Source of the DNA: Plectosphaerella cucumerina
Taxonomy: Eukaryota > Ascomycota > Sordariomycetes > Glomerellales > Plectosphaerellaceae
Length of the DNA stretch: 64,000 nucleotides
Assembly (NCBI GenBank): GCA_020746995.1
Contig: JAGPXD010000006.1
Location: 2,418,001 to 2,482,000 of the forward strand
Reading direction: 5' to 3'
Part shown: piece by piece, positions 1-11,911 of the stretch
How positions within the stretch are numbered: position 1 is the stretch's first letter
Layout of the letters: each line of letters begins with the position of its first letter
Translations under genes and position numbers: made by a program
Notes under the pieces: generated by a model
Told to the model about the DNA's origin: nothing
What the model saw: the letters and a program-made list of their open reading frames with translations, nothing else
The model's database searches: none

Positions 1-2230
1 CCAGTGACTTGATGGGGATCGGGAGCTCATGTCGGATAGGTCGATGATCTCGCGAGATTGTAGTGCTGCCCTGACGTCGCCCTCGTTGTTGTTGGAGACG
101 CCCTCGGTCCAGGCCCGCATCTGTGTCTGGGACAGTTCGACGGTCGAGTCGTTAGCCAGAGCGACCTTTGGTTCCTCGGCCTGTGCTGCCGAACCGCGCC
201 GGGTGAGACCCATGAAACCCCTGGCGAAGAGCTTCAGCTTGCGTCCGGGATCGATGTCGCTCGACTGATAGTTGGCCGAATCGCGAAGATCGGGGAGGGC
301 TCCTCGGACGTAGTCGACCAGCCGCTTGGACTCGATCATGTGGGCCATCGGTTCGTCTTGGTAGCTTGCCACGATCATACCGCAGAAGCGACCGTCCTCT
401 CCTTTGACCCATGCTCCGGACGATCCGGGGGCTGAAAATAAGACATGTCAGTTCAAAGTCTTCAATCATGGAACGGAGATGAAGGTACTCACGTAGTGCA
501 ACGAGCAAACTCAGCAGAACCGTAGGCGTCTCATTCTTGTGACAGGCAAGTCGGCTTGCTTGGGCACAGGTGTACCCTGTCACCACCTCTTCGCCGTTAG
601 GACCCCCAAGCAGAATCTTGACTTTCTGCTTCGCCGCATCAAGCTCCAAGGCCGAGGGGATCGATGCCACCGGAGCCGGCTGCATCTGGCGCTCCACATG
701 GAGAATGGCGCAGTCCGGAACGGCGCTGCAATCCTTGACCCGGACGAGCCTTGACAGTCCATTCTCAGCTGGTAGTGCCTGCAAAGGACCGTACCTGGCG
801 CCGAAAGGCAGCGTGACCGGTTTCCAATCCTTGATCAGGGAAAAGTCTACCGCCGGTAGAGTCGAGCACTGAAACTCGTCCTCTGAAGGGGCGGGGCTGT
901 CGAGGGAAGGACTGTCGCTGCCGATTTGGGTGTCCGTCTCGTCCCCGCCGATGCGCTGGCTGTAGGACCTTTCCGGTGGTGCGTACTCTTCGGAAAGGAT
1001 CATGTCGAAGATCTGGTGAGCTGTCGTGATGTAGACTTGACTCTTGCCGATGGCCAGTGGGCCTCCGATGCGGGAGTATCGAGCTGCGATCTTGACTCCG
1101 TTTCGGTAGAGCGTCGTGCGGCAGACTCTTGGAGAGTACCAACGTGTCCAGGAGTTGCTCGGGTCGCTGCTTGGGGTGGTATTGAGGTAGCTGACGTGGA
1201 ACTCGGCCTCGAGGTTGCCCAGAAGTCTTGCCGCATCGCGATTGACCAAGGCCATGGCCGGTTCAGCCGCTGCTTCTTTAGCACCGGTCGACTGCTTATT
1301 GGCAACCCTGATGTACTTGAAATCCGTGTCGCGAGCAAGCCACGGGACAGCCTTCTTGACTGCCTGGATCATGACCCTGCGCTTGCGATCGGCGCACTCG
1401 ATGCGGATGCTGGGGTACAGGGTGATGGACCCGTCCTTCTTGTCGAGCACCCCCGACATCTCCAGCAGAACCTTGGGCGGGTCATCGAAGCTGTAGATGG
1501 CCGGGCCTCGAGCGTTGCTGCCTCTTTTCTTGCTGGTGCGGTCAAAGTCCATCAGATCGACCAGAATCCTATGGTCCAGCTTCTTCTGAGTCAGGACGGT
1601 GACAGCTTCCTCGGGGACTGGGAAGAGGTGAGGTCTACCGATCCAACGGTGCTCCCCGTCGCTCCTGACTCGGTAGATGTCTGTCTTGGCTGGAGCATCG
1701 AGTCGTATCGACCAATGCAGCGGGCCGCTCGAGGTCGTGGCGGTTCTCGGTCGTTTGCCGGTGCTGATCGAGCTGATCGTCTGTCCACCGACGCTGCCAC
1801 GTCTTGCGCGGTTTGCAGCACCGCCAGCGATCGACAGTGGGTTGAGACGAGTCCCGTGAAAAACGGACAAATGGTTCGGATCGACGTCTGAGCTGTTCGT
1901 TGTTGTACGAGGCTGAGAAGCCAAGGGTATCGGCTCTTGTAACGTGGCACCGCTGGCGACCGCTGTGTCGGGGCGAGTGTGGTCGGTGGTGTCGGTAGAA
2001 GCGCTGGTCGCGACGTCACGGTGTCCAGCGATCGGGAGGCGGCAGGCCAGGCGAGCGAACCAAACCGCAACACGGCCGTACCGCGCCTCTCCGGTGGCAG
2101 GCTGACTGGAGCTTTGCTTTGTTCTGTCGGGGGACGACACTCTCAAATTTGTAGGAGCTTCGAAAGATGGTGCGTTCATCGTGATGGCAGCCATGATTTG
2201 AGGTTGAACGGCGATTATGCTGCGTTGCAT
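1..2230 (-). CDS. Trypsin-like-triad fungal protein, 3' end cut by window edge
   Basis: Two exons are visible: 493-2230 and <1-431, joined by a 61-bp intron (432-492; GTGAGT..TTTTCAG). The first ATG in frame is at 2230, and in-frame ATGs a few codons downstream are possible starts. No signal peptide is seen. The first ~150 residues are low-complexity and Ser/Thr-rich. The C-terminal half has a chymotrypsin-like motif order: YITTAHQIF (His405), VPDCAILHV (Asp506) and, after the splice, PGSSGAWVKG (Ser584), followed by a strand reading CGMIVASY. Fungal proteins with a TAH ... GDSGSWV ... G.IVAS layout are a known but poorly studied family; here the residue before Ser is Ser rather than Asp. Proteolytic activity is inference. 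It is transcribed divergently from the membrane protein at 2781. Confidence 0.7.
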
Positions 2231-2780
2231 CCATGGCCGCGAAGGACGGCCACATGCAGGCTACATGTTTAAATAAGGCAAGACATCTGCAAGTCATCAG
2301 CTGGGTGTAGGCTTGGATCGAGGGGAATTGGGAAGAGCCTCAGGGGCGGCCGAGGGTCGGAGATCTTGGTTCCCGTGGCCTCTGGATGACAAGGCGGTGG
2401 CTGCGCACGAGGATTGCCGGTCGCATCTGTACACTTTCTCTCACCGACGCCGCTCAGATGGTCGTCTTCGGCCACTGTCATGGCCTTGTCGGGCTGTGGC
2501 TGTGTGGGAGCCTCCCAATCACCGGTCATGCTGGTCGGGTGTGGTGTTCTGCTGCGGCCCAGTGACGCACGACAGAGTCGGCCCCCAAATCCCACGACAG
2601 CGCCTCCTGACGTAGAAAATGCACTTTTAGGCGGCTATGCGGGTGGCCTCTGGGCATTTGGGCGCCTTCCTAAAAAGTCGGTGCCGATATTACCGACAAG
2701 AGTCCTCAGTGCTATCTTGACATCGTGTTTGGACACACTGGACCTAGAATCGTCAATCAGCAAAGCGCGTCATTCGAACG
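2231..2780. promoter_or_regulatory. Shared divergent intergenic region
   Basis: About 550 bp between two outward-facing genes. It has no convincing ORF and presumably holds both promoters. No clear TATA box was identified. Confidence 0.4.
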
Positions 2781-3869
2781 ATGAGCATACCGCCGGAGCA
2801 GCAAACAACATATCCTTCCAACGAAACCTTGCTCGTGGAGGCTCTGTGGCCTGACGAAAAGGCAGGGAGTGAGCAGAATGAAGACTTCGCCGCGGAAATG
2901 GCCCCGACCATGGGCGTCCTCTCGCTTCAAATCAAACCGTGGCCTCAGCATATGCCCCCAGCCGGGCTGCACCTCTTGAAGGAGATTGAGCCAACGCCGG
3001 CCATGACCTTTGACGACCTGACGAAGGAGATCGTCAAGGTCTACCAGGCCGAACAGCCTGGCGAAGAGCTCGCCTCCAAGGTCATCCACGACATCGTTCG
3101 CCGCTTGGTCAGATGCTGGACGATGACGACGCTCCATCTCGGGAGCAGTCGGTCTCGGTCGGCCGTTCGCTGGGAAGGAAAACAGACTCTCGAGTCGGTC
3201 ATCGAAGCGCAATTGGAGCCCCTCGAGAAAGCCAGCGAGGCATGCGCTCCTCGGAGCCTCGACAAGGACCTCACGGCCGTGAACCTCGTCAAGTACCAAG
3301 ACGTACGAATCCGATGGAGCTTCGACATAACGGAACACCTCAACCTAACGAGCGAGAACGGCGTCTACACGCTCTTCGTCTTCGAGCACAAGATCTGGGT
3401 CAAGAACAACCGCGAATGGCCGGACCGGTGTCCCGTGCCCCAAGACGTCCTCGACGAGCTGATGCTGACGCTCAACGTCCTCTTCCCCAACAGCGACCCG
3501 AGGACGATGCGGCTGCTCAAGAGTTTCGACAAAGCCCGAAGCCATGACATGGGCAACTGTGGCGTTGAGAAGACGTACAACCTAGGCGACTTCCGTTACT
3601 GGCGCGCACGCATGGCCGAGCTCGACATACTCCTCAACGCGCAGCAGAGGGGGTTCCGCCAGGTCTACCGCCTTGATAAGAACAAGCAGAACCTGATGGG
3701 CGTCGTGCTTTTCTGGGTGTCGGGCGTGGCCGTGCTGGTGCTGACCATCATCGGGTCCGTCTCGGGCATCATGTCGCTGCAGGTCTCACAGGCTGCATAT
3801 CGGCTGGCCGTTGCGCAAGCCTGTGCCGACGCCGACGTCAAGGATGGGTTGCCTCAGTATTGTGTATAG
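2781..3869 (+). CDS. Fungal protein of unknown function with C-terminal membrane segment
   Basis: Single-exon 362-residue ORF starting at an ATG. There is no N-terminal signal peptide. Most of the protein is soluble and charged. Near the C-terminus, at roughly residues 312-336, there is one strongly hydrophobic segment (VLFWVSGVAVLVLTIIGSVS), followed by about 35 residues ending in Cys-Val. The part before the membrane anchor (FRYWRARMAELD ... QQRGFRQVYRLDK) is amphipathic and Arg/Lys-rich. I do not recognise a named domain. It looks like a tail-anchored or single-pass cytoplasmic-domain protein. Its divergent partner is the trypsin-like protein, so co-regulation is plausible but unproven. 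Confidence 0.65.
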   Translation: MSIPPEQQTTYPSNETLLVEALWPDEKAGSEQNEDFAAEMAPTMGVLSLQIKPWPQHMPPAGLHLLKEIEPTPAMTFDDLTKEIVKVYQAEQPGEELASKVIHDIVRRLVRCWTMTTLHLGSSRSRSAVRWEGKQTLESVIEAQLEPLEKASEACAPRSLDKDLTAVNLVKYQDVRIRWSFDITEHLNLTSENGVYTLFVFEHKIWVKNNREWPDRCPVPQDVLDELMLTLNVLFPNSDPRTMRLLKSFDKARSHDMGNCGVEKTYNLGDFRYWRARMAELDILLNAQQRGFRQVYRLDKNKQNLMGVVLFWVSGVAVLVLTIIGSVSGIMSLQVSQAAYRLAVAQACADADVKDGLPQYCV

Positions 3870-4235
3870 GGAGAGAATTGAAAGGATGGGTTGAAGGAGA
3901 AGATGGCATGGGGCACCTGGCGAAGGAAGCGGCGGCTATTAGGGCGGACAGTGCTGAGTCATCCATGAAATAGCACTATCACGACCGCCACACAATTAAG
4001 AACAGGCTTGACAGGCACCGCCAGAGCTTCGGTCACCTCATCTACATCAAGCCAGCTACTTGCAGATACCATCACCTACTAGCCTGGAGATATGTGTGGA
4101 GTCCATACAGACTGAACCCTTGATCATAGGCAGATTATCTCAAAGACTGCGACGACTGTGGTGCTAATTTCCGGCCGAACAGCCGGAGCTGTTGGTCGGT
4201 CGCGAAAGAAATTTCTTGCCACTCTGACCGGCTCC
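3870..4235. other. Convergent intergenic region
   Basis: About 365 bp between two converging genes. It contains 3' flanking sequence only and no supported feature. Confidence 0.5.
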
Positions 4236-6121
4236 CTAAACCTTCTCCTCCCGCGGCCTACCTATCTCAACCTCCTCAAGCGCCATTTTCTCCTTCTCCG
4301 TCTGGCCAGATACCTTGGCGTCCTTGCCGTCGAAGAGAACTGCAATCTCCTCCAGAGTGGGACCCTTTGTCTCCACGAAGAGGAACCAGATGCAGATGAC
4401 CTCGATGACGAGGATGACAATGTAGACAAAGTAGAACTTCCAGGCCAGCTTCGCGAGGCCGATGGGGTTGACGTATTGATTGAGGACGCCAGCCAGCGCG
4501 GTGGTACCCAGGCAGATGGCCAGGCCCTTGGCGCGGATGCTGTAGGGCAGGATCTCGGAGCAGTAGGCGACAGTGAGGCCGGGCCAGGCAAAGCCGGCGA
4601 CACCGTAGAAGAGGAAGATCATGGCGAGGACGGAGGAGCCTGCGCCCTTGTTACCGGTCTGGGCGTAGACGGCTGAGCAGCCCGTCCAGACGCTGAAGAC
4701 GACGAGCATGCCGACGGCGGCGATGAGGAAGAGCATGCGTCGGCCGAGCTTTTCGACGAAGTAGACGGAGAAGCAGATGGCGACGAGGAAGGACCAGATC
4801 TGGAGACCGCCGTTGAAGAGGGATTGGTCGCTTGGATCGTCGATGCCGACGGACTTGAGGATGTCGTGGAGGTAGTACGAGACGAGACCGTTGCCTGGCG
4901 CGGGTGGTCAGCTTGTCGCACCAGTTTCGCGGAGTCATGCGACGAACCAGAGCATTGGGAGAAGAAGGAGGTTAAGATGATCAGGAGAAGCCGCTTGCGG
5001 TTGCCGGGGGTCTGGAAGAAGACCATCCATCCAGTCTCGTCGACGACGTGTTCAAGCCGGATGGTCTGCTGGATCTCGGCATACTCTGCGTGGATGAAGG
5101 GGTCGTCGCGGTTTCCGTTGGCATGGTACTGTTGACCTCGAGTCAGTCGTGGTATGAACATGTTTGCACTTTGACTGCAACTCACCTTGACCAGGATATC
5201 CAATGCCTCAGCACCTCTGTCCTTGGAGCAGAGCCAGCGAGGGCTTTCGGGAAGGGTGAAGACGCCGATGAGCTGGATAACGGGCATGAGGGCTTGGAGG
5301 CCGACGGGCACGCGCCACGAGGCCTGGCCTGAGTACTTAATGGTGCCGAAGACGGTCCAGGCGGCGATGATGCTGCCGATGTACCAGAGGGTATTGTACA
5401 TGACGGTCAGCCGGCCCCTGTGCTGGGGGTAGGCGAGTTCCATAATGAGGAGGGGACCAGCGCCGATGGAGATGTTGGAGCTGTGACCATTAGCGGTGAT
5501 CGGGTTGGGTGAGAGGATGTGAGCTCACCCGAAGCCCATGAGGAACCTGCCGCCGATGAACATTCCCTGGTTCACGCTCGGGACGGCTGTTTGGGAGTTA
5601 GATGTGCGCCGCTCAGTCGGTGTAGGTGTCCTTACACTGGATGACGACTCCGACGACAAGAATGACCACACCGAGGGCGACGCCGATACGACGTCCGAAG
5701 TAGTCCGCGATGTAGGGCGCTATGGATGATGAGTCGAGCAAAGCAACCAGGGGGACTGGCCAGACTCACAAAAGAACAGGGCGCTGAAGCCACCCACGTT
5801 GACGATGGCCGTCAGGAGGCCGAGCGTGGATCCGGAGGGGTGGCCAAAGTCTGAAAAAAGAAGGTCAGTACGATTCTTCCAGGTGTTGGCTGTGGCAAAC
5901 GTACATGACCGCCACTCCTCAATGGTCTGCAAGCCGTTGAGCAGACTTCCATCGTAGCCATTGATGGTGGCGCAGAGCATCAGAATGGGCATCCGAAGGT
6001 AGAGACTGCGAAGACCGCGATGCTTGTACCACGTGACGCGTGGAACGTCGAGATGGAGTAGTCCATCGACATCTCCAGCGACGGGACTGGTGTCCAGCTG
6101 GGGTTTCTCAGTGGTGGCCAT
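4236..6121 (-). CDS. MFS sugar transporter (sugar porter family)
   Basis: Seven exons: 5905-6121, 5770-5850, 5636-5719, 5529-5586, 5186-5480, 4948-5128 and 4236-4894. They sum to 1575 nt, or 524 residues. Sugar-porter hallmarks are GYDGSLLNGLQ in TM1, DYFGRRIG in the TM2-3 loop, GRFLMGFG, ESPRWL before the central loop, GNGLVSYYLHDIL in TM7 and a C-terminal VETKGPTLEE. Twelve membrane segments are expected and the length is typical. The family imports hexoses or disaccharides by proton symport at the plasma membrane. The closest-looking fungal relatives are often annotated as lactose or hexose permeases, but the substrate cannot be read from sequence. A TATA-like element lies ~65 bp upstream. 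Confidence 0.9.
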
Positions 6122-6185
6122 GGTGTCTTGTCAGTCGTCGATGTGGTCATGCAGGCCAGAACCGAGAGCCTGGGTGCAGGACTTG

Positions 6186-6197
6186 GTATATAAATAC
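6186..6197 (-). promoter_or_regulatory. TATA-like element of the sugar transporter
   Basis: On the minus strand the sequence reads GTATTTATATAC, about 65-75 bp upstream of the transporter ATG at 6121. Position and composition fit a TATA box. There is no experimental support. Confidence 0.4.
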
Positions 6198-7205
6198 AGG
6201 TATCGGTTCTCGGCAAGGGGCGAACTGAGTTCCGAGGAATGACACGAGGAGAGCTCGATTCGGAACTTTGGTTCCTCGTGGCGTGTCCCAGTCCAGGATA
6301 GCAAAATGCGGAGGCAACATGGTCCAACAAGCGCACCATACATTGGAACGCTGCTCGGTCATCGAGGGCTCCTCTTCGAACCATAGGCCCCCATCACCGG
6401 CTGACTTCCACGCGACATCGGCACCATGGAAGGCTTGGTGGATCTCGCGATGGGAGGCGGACCTTGCGGGCTCGTCGTATCCCCCGAAAGCGCCGGGTTT
6501 TCGACCACTGAGAAGACGCCATTCCCGGCGTGCACCAGGCCAACTTTTGGCGAGCTTTCGTCGATCGGCATCCTTCCCCGCGCCGAAGAGTCCGGGGTCC
6601 GGGGACGAGGCAGGGATCGGAAGGTGAGAATGATGATTGGTGACAAGGCCGGCGGGGAATTGCAGTGTTCCTGATTGTCCACGGGTGCTGATGACGATGT
6701 TGTGTGGTGGAAGTTGTCGAGGAGGTTGGCGGTGGGCTGTCGGTGCCCAAAGCACACTGCGGTTCTCCGGGCGACGTCTAGACACGCAGTGCTGGGCTCG
6801 CTGCTTTTGTCAAACTCTTCGTCCTCGAGTGGGCCTAGTCCATGGAGATGAGGGCAGAGACGGGGCTGCTAGGGCGGCGAGAAGAGGTGGCATGTGCTTT
6901 TGGACACCCCGCCCCCGCCTTGCCTCGACGCTAACTCCAGCACCTTCCCCTCCGACACCACCCTCCACCCGAACCTCACACGCATCCGTCTTCCATCATC
7001 CATCACCATTCCCGCCGCCGCCGCCGGCTTCAAGTCCCTCATGCTACCCGACCCCGTCACCTTTCGGGTCAATCCCCGCGATTTGCATGCGCCCCAGTAA
7101 TCATGGGAATCCACAACGGCTACGCGTCGCATCGAAGCAACCTTGGGCCACCATGACAAGTCCGAAGATGCCCTCCTGACGAGATGCCGATCACCACGGC
7201 TCAGC
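6198..7205. other. Divergent intergenic region
   Basis: About 1 kb between the sugar transporter and the secreted BNR protein. Open frames here have no coding-like composition or start context, and nothing else is supported. The two flanking genes are divergent and both fit carbohydrate use. Confidence 0.4.
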
Positions 7206-7211
7206 TATAAA
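7206..7211 (+). promoter_or_regulatory. TATA box of the BNR-repeat protein gene
   Basis: TATAAA, 78 bp upstream of the ATG at 7289. Confidence 0.4.
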
Positions 7212-7288
7212 GAAGAGGCCGTTGCCAGACCGCATCAAGTCTCACCCGTTACACCATCCAGCAACTTCATCCCAAGCCGCCTGCCACG

Positions 7289-8491
7289 ATGCACTACCGC
7301 CCGCTTCAAGCCGCCCTTGCTTGCCTCCTGACGGCCTCGGTCGCCACCGCGGCGCCCCTCGAGGACCAGCCCCAGGCCCCTGCCGACTTCACCAACAATG
7401 TCGTCTTCAGACCTGGGCCCGAGTACACCAGCTGGGGTACCATCTACGGCCGCTCCCTCCAGATCTCCGACGGCAGCCTGTAAGTCTCCATCCATCCATG
7501 CTTGCCCCTCCTCTGACCTCGTCACAGCCTGGTGACTTGGGAGAACTACCCCCCGGAGCCACCCCTCGCTACTTTCCCCCTCTGGAAGTCCGACGACGGA
7601 GGCGTCTCCTGGTACAGCTACCGCAACGTCACTGACGATGTTCACGGCTGGGGTCTGCGGTACCAGCCGCACCTTTACATGCTCAAGAACGATATCGGCA
7701 ACTTCCCAGCCGGTACGATCCTCCTCTCAGGCATGGCCGTGCCCGCGGACCTCAGCGAGGCATCGCTCGACATCTACGCCAGCACCGACGATGGTAGCAC
7801 CTGGGAATTTGTCAGCCATGTCGCCTATGCCCCTGGCCCTGAGACCGTCACGAACGGGAACAAGGCCGTATGGGAGCCCTTCTTCCTCGAGCACGAAGGT
7901 CGCCTCATCTGCTACTACTCGGACCAACGCGACGAGAACCACGCCCAGAAGCTGGTCCACGTCATCACCGACGATCTCAAGCAGTGGTCCGACCTCGTCG
8001 ATGACGAGGCCTCATCCGTCTACGGCCACCGTCCCGGCATGACCACCGTCGCCCGCATCGGCTCTACTGGCAACTACATCATGACCTACGAGGTGTGCGC
8101 CGGCACCGAGTCTGGATGCCCCGCTTACTATAAGATTGCACCCTCGCCGTACGAGTTCGCATCCGTTGAAGGCCAGCTAGTCTATGCCAATGCGACGGGC
8201 GAGCGTCCCGGTTCGGCGCCGTTTGTTCTCTGGGCTGAGACCAAGTGTGGATCGGGTGTCATCCTGGTCAGCGGCGCGCAGGACGATTCTCTCTACGTCA
8301 ACGACGCTGCTGCTCGGCCCGATGGCTGGAAGAGGATTGACGTGGGCCAGCAGAGCTCCCACTCGAGGTGCATGGAGGTCATCGACGTCCAGGGACAGAA
8401 GAAGCTGTTGCTCACCAGCGCTGGACACATGTGGTCGGGGGCTGACAACTATGTCTCTGTTGGGGTTGTTGATATTCCGACATACGCTTAA
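7289..8491 (+). CDS. Secreted BNR/Asp-box beta-propeller protein (possible GH93-like hydrolase)
   Basis: Two exons (7289-7479, 7528-8491) separated by a 48-bp intron give 384 residues. The N-terminus (MHYRPLQAALACLLTASVATA) is a clear signal peptide, so the product is secreted. Two Asp-box motifs of the S-x-D-x-G-x-x-W type are visible, KSDDGGVSW and STDDGSTWEF, which mark sialidase-like propellers. Size and secretion resemble fungal GH93 exo-arabinanases and related BNR proteins, but no family-specific catalytic residues were confirmed. Calling it an arabinanase would be inference. It sits divergent from a sugar transporter, which suits extracellular polysaccharide use. Confidence 0.8.
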
Positions 8492-8680
8492 GCCCCGAGA
8501 GTCGGCAGTACCTACCTCTAAATAGGTAGCGTGGGCAATCGACTGCCGTTGACCGTCAGGAAAGAAGACGATGAACTGCATCCAGAACTTGATTGAACAT
8601 GACTGAGGTGACTATGTAGGCCCCCTTTGATGTACCTAAGCCACGTTCCGCCAAAATCCCACGGCATGAAATAGGCATCT

Positions 8681-10238
8681 TCACGCCAACTTCGACGACA
8701 GTCTAGTGTCGGCCCCCGCCCGAACAGCCTCATCAATGGCGCGTGCCACGAGGCTTACGTTCTTCGAGTTCAACCCGGACATGTTGATACGCCCATTCCC
8801 GGGCAGATAGATATGATGCTGGTCCGTCAAGTATTTGCACTGGGCTTCTGTGAGCTTGAGGAACCTGAAATTCATCAGCTAAGCCCATGGAGACGTGGAT
8901 ACCATGGGAACTCACGAAAAGAGTCCGTTTTCTTGAGTGATGTGTGACCAGTCACCAGGTGTCTGCAAAATCAGCGAGAACTTTTCGTGTGGTAGATGTC
9001 AGCAGCTTACCCTGAGAACGTGGGTTAACTCGTGAAAGAGCTGGAGTCTCAGATCTTGAATCCTCTCCCTCATTGAAGAGAGCTCTGCCTTCCTAGATGG
9101 TGTCAGCCTCGGACATGCAGACGTGTTCAATCAGGCATACCATTCGACGGCCAATCCGTCATCTGTCAGAACAGTCTTGACAATCCGCGAGCCAAACGCC
9201 GGACTCGATGAGATCTCCCAACGGATAAGGCACCGAAGTTGGTCGTGAACGTTTTCCGCCGCCTTCCCGTCACGGCATGCAACGTGCAGGGCCCCGCACC
9301 GCTCGCCATAGATGGCAAAGTTCTTGGAGAAGGATTGGCACACGAGCATTTCCAGTCCTCGCCTCGCACAGAGACGAATGGCGTAGGCGTCCTCATCAAG
9401 GCCTCGTCCCAGACCTTGGTAGGCGAGGTCAAAGAGAGGGAGGTGGCCCCCAGCCTCGAGGGCGTCCGCGATCTCGTCCCACTGCTCCGGGGTTGGATCT
9501 GCGCCTGTGGGATTGTGACAGCATCCCTGAAGAATAAACACACTTCCTGCTGGAGCGCCTTCAATGGCTTCAAGGGTGGCTCTGTGATCGAACATGCGTG
9601 TCAAGGGGTCGTAGTGCCGATACTCCGTAGCCTCGAGACCGACCAGCTCTAGGGCAGGCTTGTAGTTGCCCCAGGCTGGAACGCCGACATAGACCTTGGT
9701 GAGTGATGAAATGTTGCGGGCGATGAACAGGAAGGCGAGATGGACGGCTCCTGTTCCTGAGATGGTTTGCACCGAGGCCAGCTAAGCGGTTGCGCCGGTC
9801 AGTCCTCATGATTCTATTGGGGGGACTTTCAGGACGCACATTCTCAGATGCGATATTTCCTTCGCCAAACATTACTTGAGATGCCAGAGACAGGAAGTCT
9901 CGGTTTCCGGTCGTGATCTCATACTATGATTGAGAGTCAGTGAGATGAGCTGGATGTCACTAGATTATCGCACCTACATCATGGCCGAGGTTGGCAGCCG
10001 CCAACTTGTGCTTCGCCTAGACGTAACGACTCTGGTTAGCTTGAGATTCAACTACCAAAGACCGCGAAGTTCTTTTTCCTACCTCCTTGACAGATGCAAG
10101 CTCCTGATACACGCCGCTCTCATTGCGGTAGATGCCGACGCCCAGGTCAACTTTCAGCGGGGACTTATCATTGTCTGCCCTGATTTTGAGCTCGAACATG
10201 GGGTCAGGGACCCCTGCCTGTATGGATTCGAAAACCAT
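8681..10238 (-). CDS. Aspartate-type aminotransferase (class I/II, PLP)
   Basis: Seven exons: 10083-10238, 9978-10016, 9840-9923, 9141-9781, 9011-9092, 8916-8962 and 8681-8864. They sum to 1233 nt, or 410 residues, the normal size of the family. The PLP-lysine motif is CQSFSKNFAIYGERCG, with Lys at about residue 246. HNPTGADPTPEQW and FDLAYQGLG are the expected active-site loops. QLRCLIRWEISSSP keeps the Arg that binds the side-chain carboxylate of dicarboxylic substrates (R292 in the standard numbering), although the following PMYSNPP-like stretch is replaced. GRINMSGLN carries the alpha-carboxylate Arg. No mitochondrial presequence is evident, so it is probably cytosolic. It is divergent from the aldolase at 10746. 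Confidence 0.9.
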
Positions 10239-10745
10239 GATGTGTCTAAACGAAATGATGAGGGTGCAGTTGCTGATGGTGCCAAAATCTGAGATGCCTG
10301 CTCCGTTTGCTATGCTCAACCACCACCACCCGCTGAGCCGTCCGCTGTATATGGGGGCCCAAGTCTTGGCCCGATTACACAACTGATCCGAGCTTCCCAA
10401 AATGCGGGTGGTTTGGAGCAGCGTCAGGACGCGGTGTCGGCCGCCTGGCCGAGGTGGAGCTCGGGTTTCGGGACCGAGCTGCGCGCTACTATCGCGCCCA
10501 CCGAGCTCGGCGACCTTGGCCGAGGAGGGGAGTCCCATGGTAACGCGACGATGTACTCGGCTTCTCATCGTTCCCCACCGAGTTATCGATTTCATGGGAG
10601 ACCTATCTTCGGAAGTACGTACCTCGGACGGCACTGGCGATTTGCTGTTGTTCGGGAGATAAAACCTCTGCCCCTGAAGCGAACCCAGGCTGCCCCTCTT
10701 ACCAGTAGGTAGATACGGCCATCAAAGGCAAATTCCACTATCAGC
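10239..10745. promoter_or_regulatory. Divergent promoter region between aminotransferase and aldolase
   Basis: About 500 bp separating two head-to-head metabolic genes, a layout that suits co-regulation. No individual binding site is claimed. CGG half-sites of the kind Zn2Cys6 regulators bind are common in such GC-rich DNA and were not scored. Confidence 0.4.
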
Positions 10746-11658
10746 ATGCTTTCCTGCGCCAACAATCTTCAGCTCAAGGCCAAAGCGGGCCAGGTGTGCA
10801 AGGTAAGCGAGCAATGTCTCGATAGCTCGGAGTCTTTACCTGGGCCCCAGTCTGACAGGACCCCAGGCACTCGGCGTTCGGCTTGTGACGAACCCTCAAG
10901 TCGCACAGCTTGCAAAGAATGCAGGTTATGACAGCATTTTCATCGACCTAGAGCATTCAACACTCTCTATAGACGATGCTGGAAACATCAGCAGCGCCGC
11001 GCTGTCGAAGGGCATCACTCCCTTCGTCCGGGTACCCTATCAGTGTGGCAATGGCTTCGTCCAGAAAGTCATGGATGCTGGGGCCATGGGCGTGATCTTC
11101 CCACATGTTTCCAACCAGAGTATGTATATCGCGAGACCCCTGCTCTTCTCGTGCTAAAAGTCAATAGGCGAAGCGCAAGCGGCTGTCAACATTTCAAAGT
11201 ATCCTCCCCAGGGGTCGCGGTCCATGACGGGATCGCTGCCAGTCTTCTCCCTCGAACCAACGGATAGCAAAGTGGTCATCGAGGAAAGCAACGCCAGCGC
11301 GTCTTCTGTCATTGTCATGATCGAAAGCAGGGAGGCTGTCGAGCAGGCAGACCAGATCGCCGCGGTGCCTGGCGTCGACGTCTTACTGATCGGCTCCAAC
11401 GACTTGGCCATTGAGTTGGGTGTTACTGGCGGGTTCAGGACAGACGTGTTCCGGTCTGCTCTGGAGACGGTATCGAAGGCATGCAAGAAGAACGGCAAGA
11501 TCATGGGGTTGGCAGGGATCTATGATCAGCAAGACATCCACGAGTGGGCGATCAACACGCTGGGTGTGCGGTATCTGCTCTGCCAACAGGACTCGGGACT
11601 GATCTTGGGTGGTGGCAAGAGATGCCTAGCTGCAGTCCCATCGGTGGTTACAGCTTAG
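10746..11658 (+). CDS. HpcH/HpaI-family aldolase
   Basis: Three exons (10746-10802, 10867-11119, 11168-11658) sum to 801 nt, or 266 residues, standard for this TIM-barrel class II aldolase family. Members cleave 4-hydroxy-2-oxo acids to pyruvate (or a 2-oxo acid) plus an aldehyde, using a divalent metal. Visible motifs are FIDLEHSTL with the catalytic His, FVRVP with the substrate Arg, MDAGAMGVIFPHV, MIESREAVEQ with a metal-binding Glu and LLIGSNDLAIELG with a metal-binding Asp. The N-terminus is short before the first barrel strand. The gene lies between an aminotransferase and a Zn2Cys6 regulator, so its substrate is probably a 2-oxo acid made by that aminotransferase (inference). Confidence 0.88.
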
Positions 11659-11911
11659 AACCAAGAAGAGATAATTTGAAGCTCATTCACTGGTCATTGC
11701 TTCAAGTTCCAGGCCGTCCCCCGTGATAGTGCCCCTGGGAGGGCTTTCCAGGTCGGCCGGCCCGGGCTAACACTGGATCGAGTTTGGCGCTGTCTCGTGC
11801 TGTAGCCCCCTTGAAAATCCACTGGAGCATCCGATCCCGGGGAGAAACTGATCCACTCCAATCTTTCCTCAATCATCACCTCTTCATTCGACGATACGCG
11901 ACTTATCAGGG

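Noticed and set aside
6637..7179. 180-codon frame upstream of the BNR gene
   Set aside because: Low-complexity Pro/Ser/Arg composition in promoter DNA, with no family resemblance.
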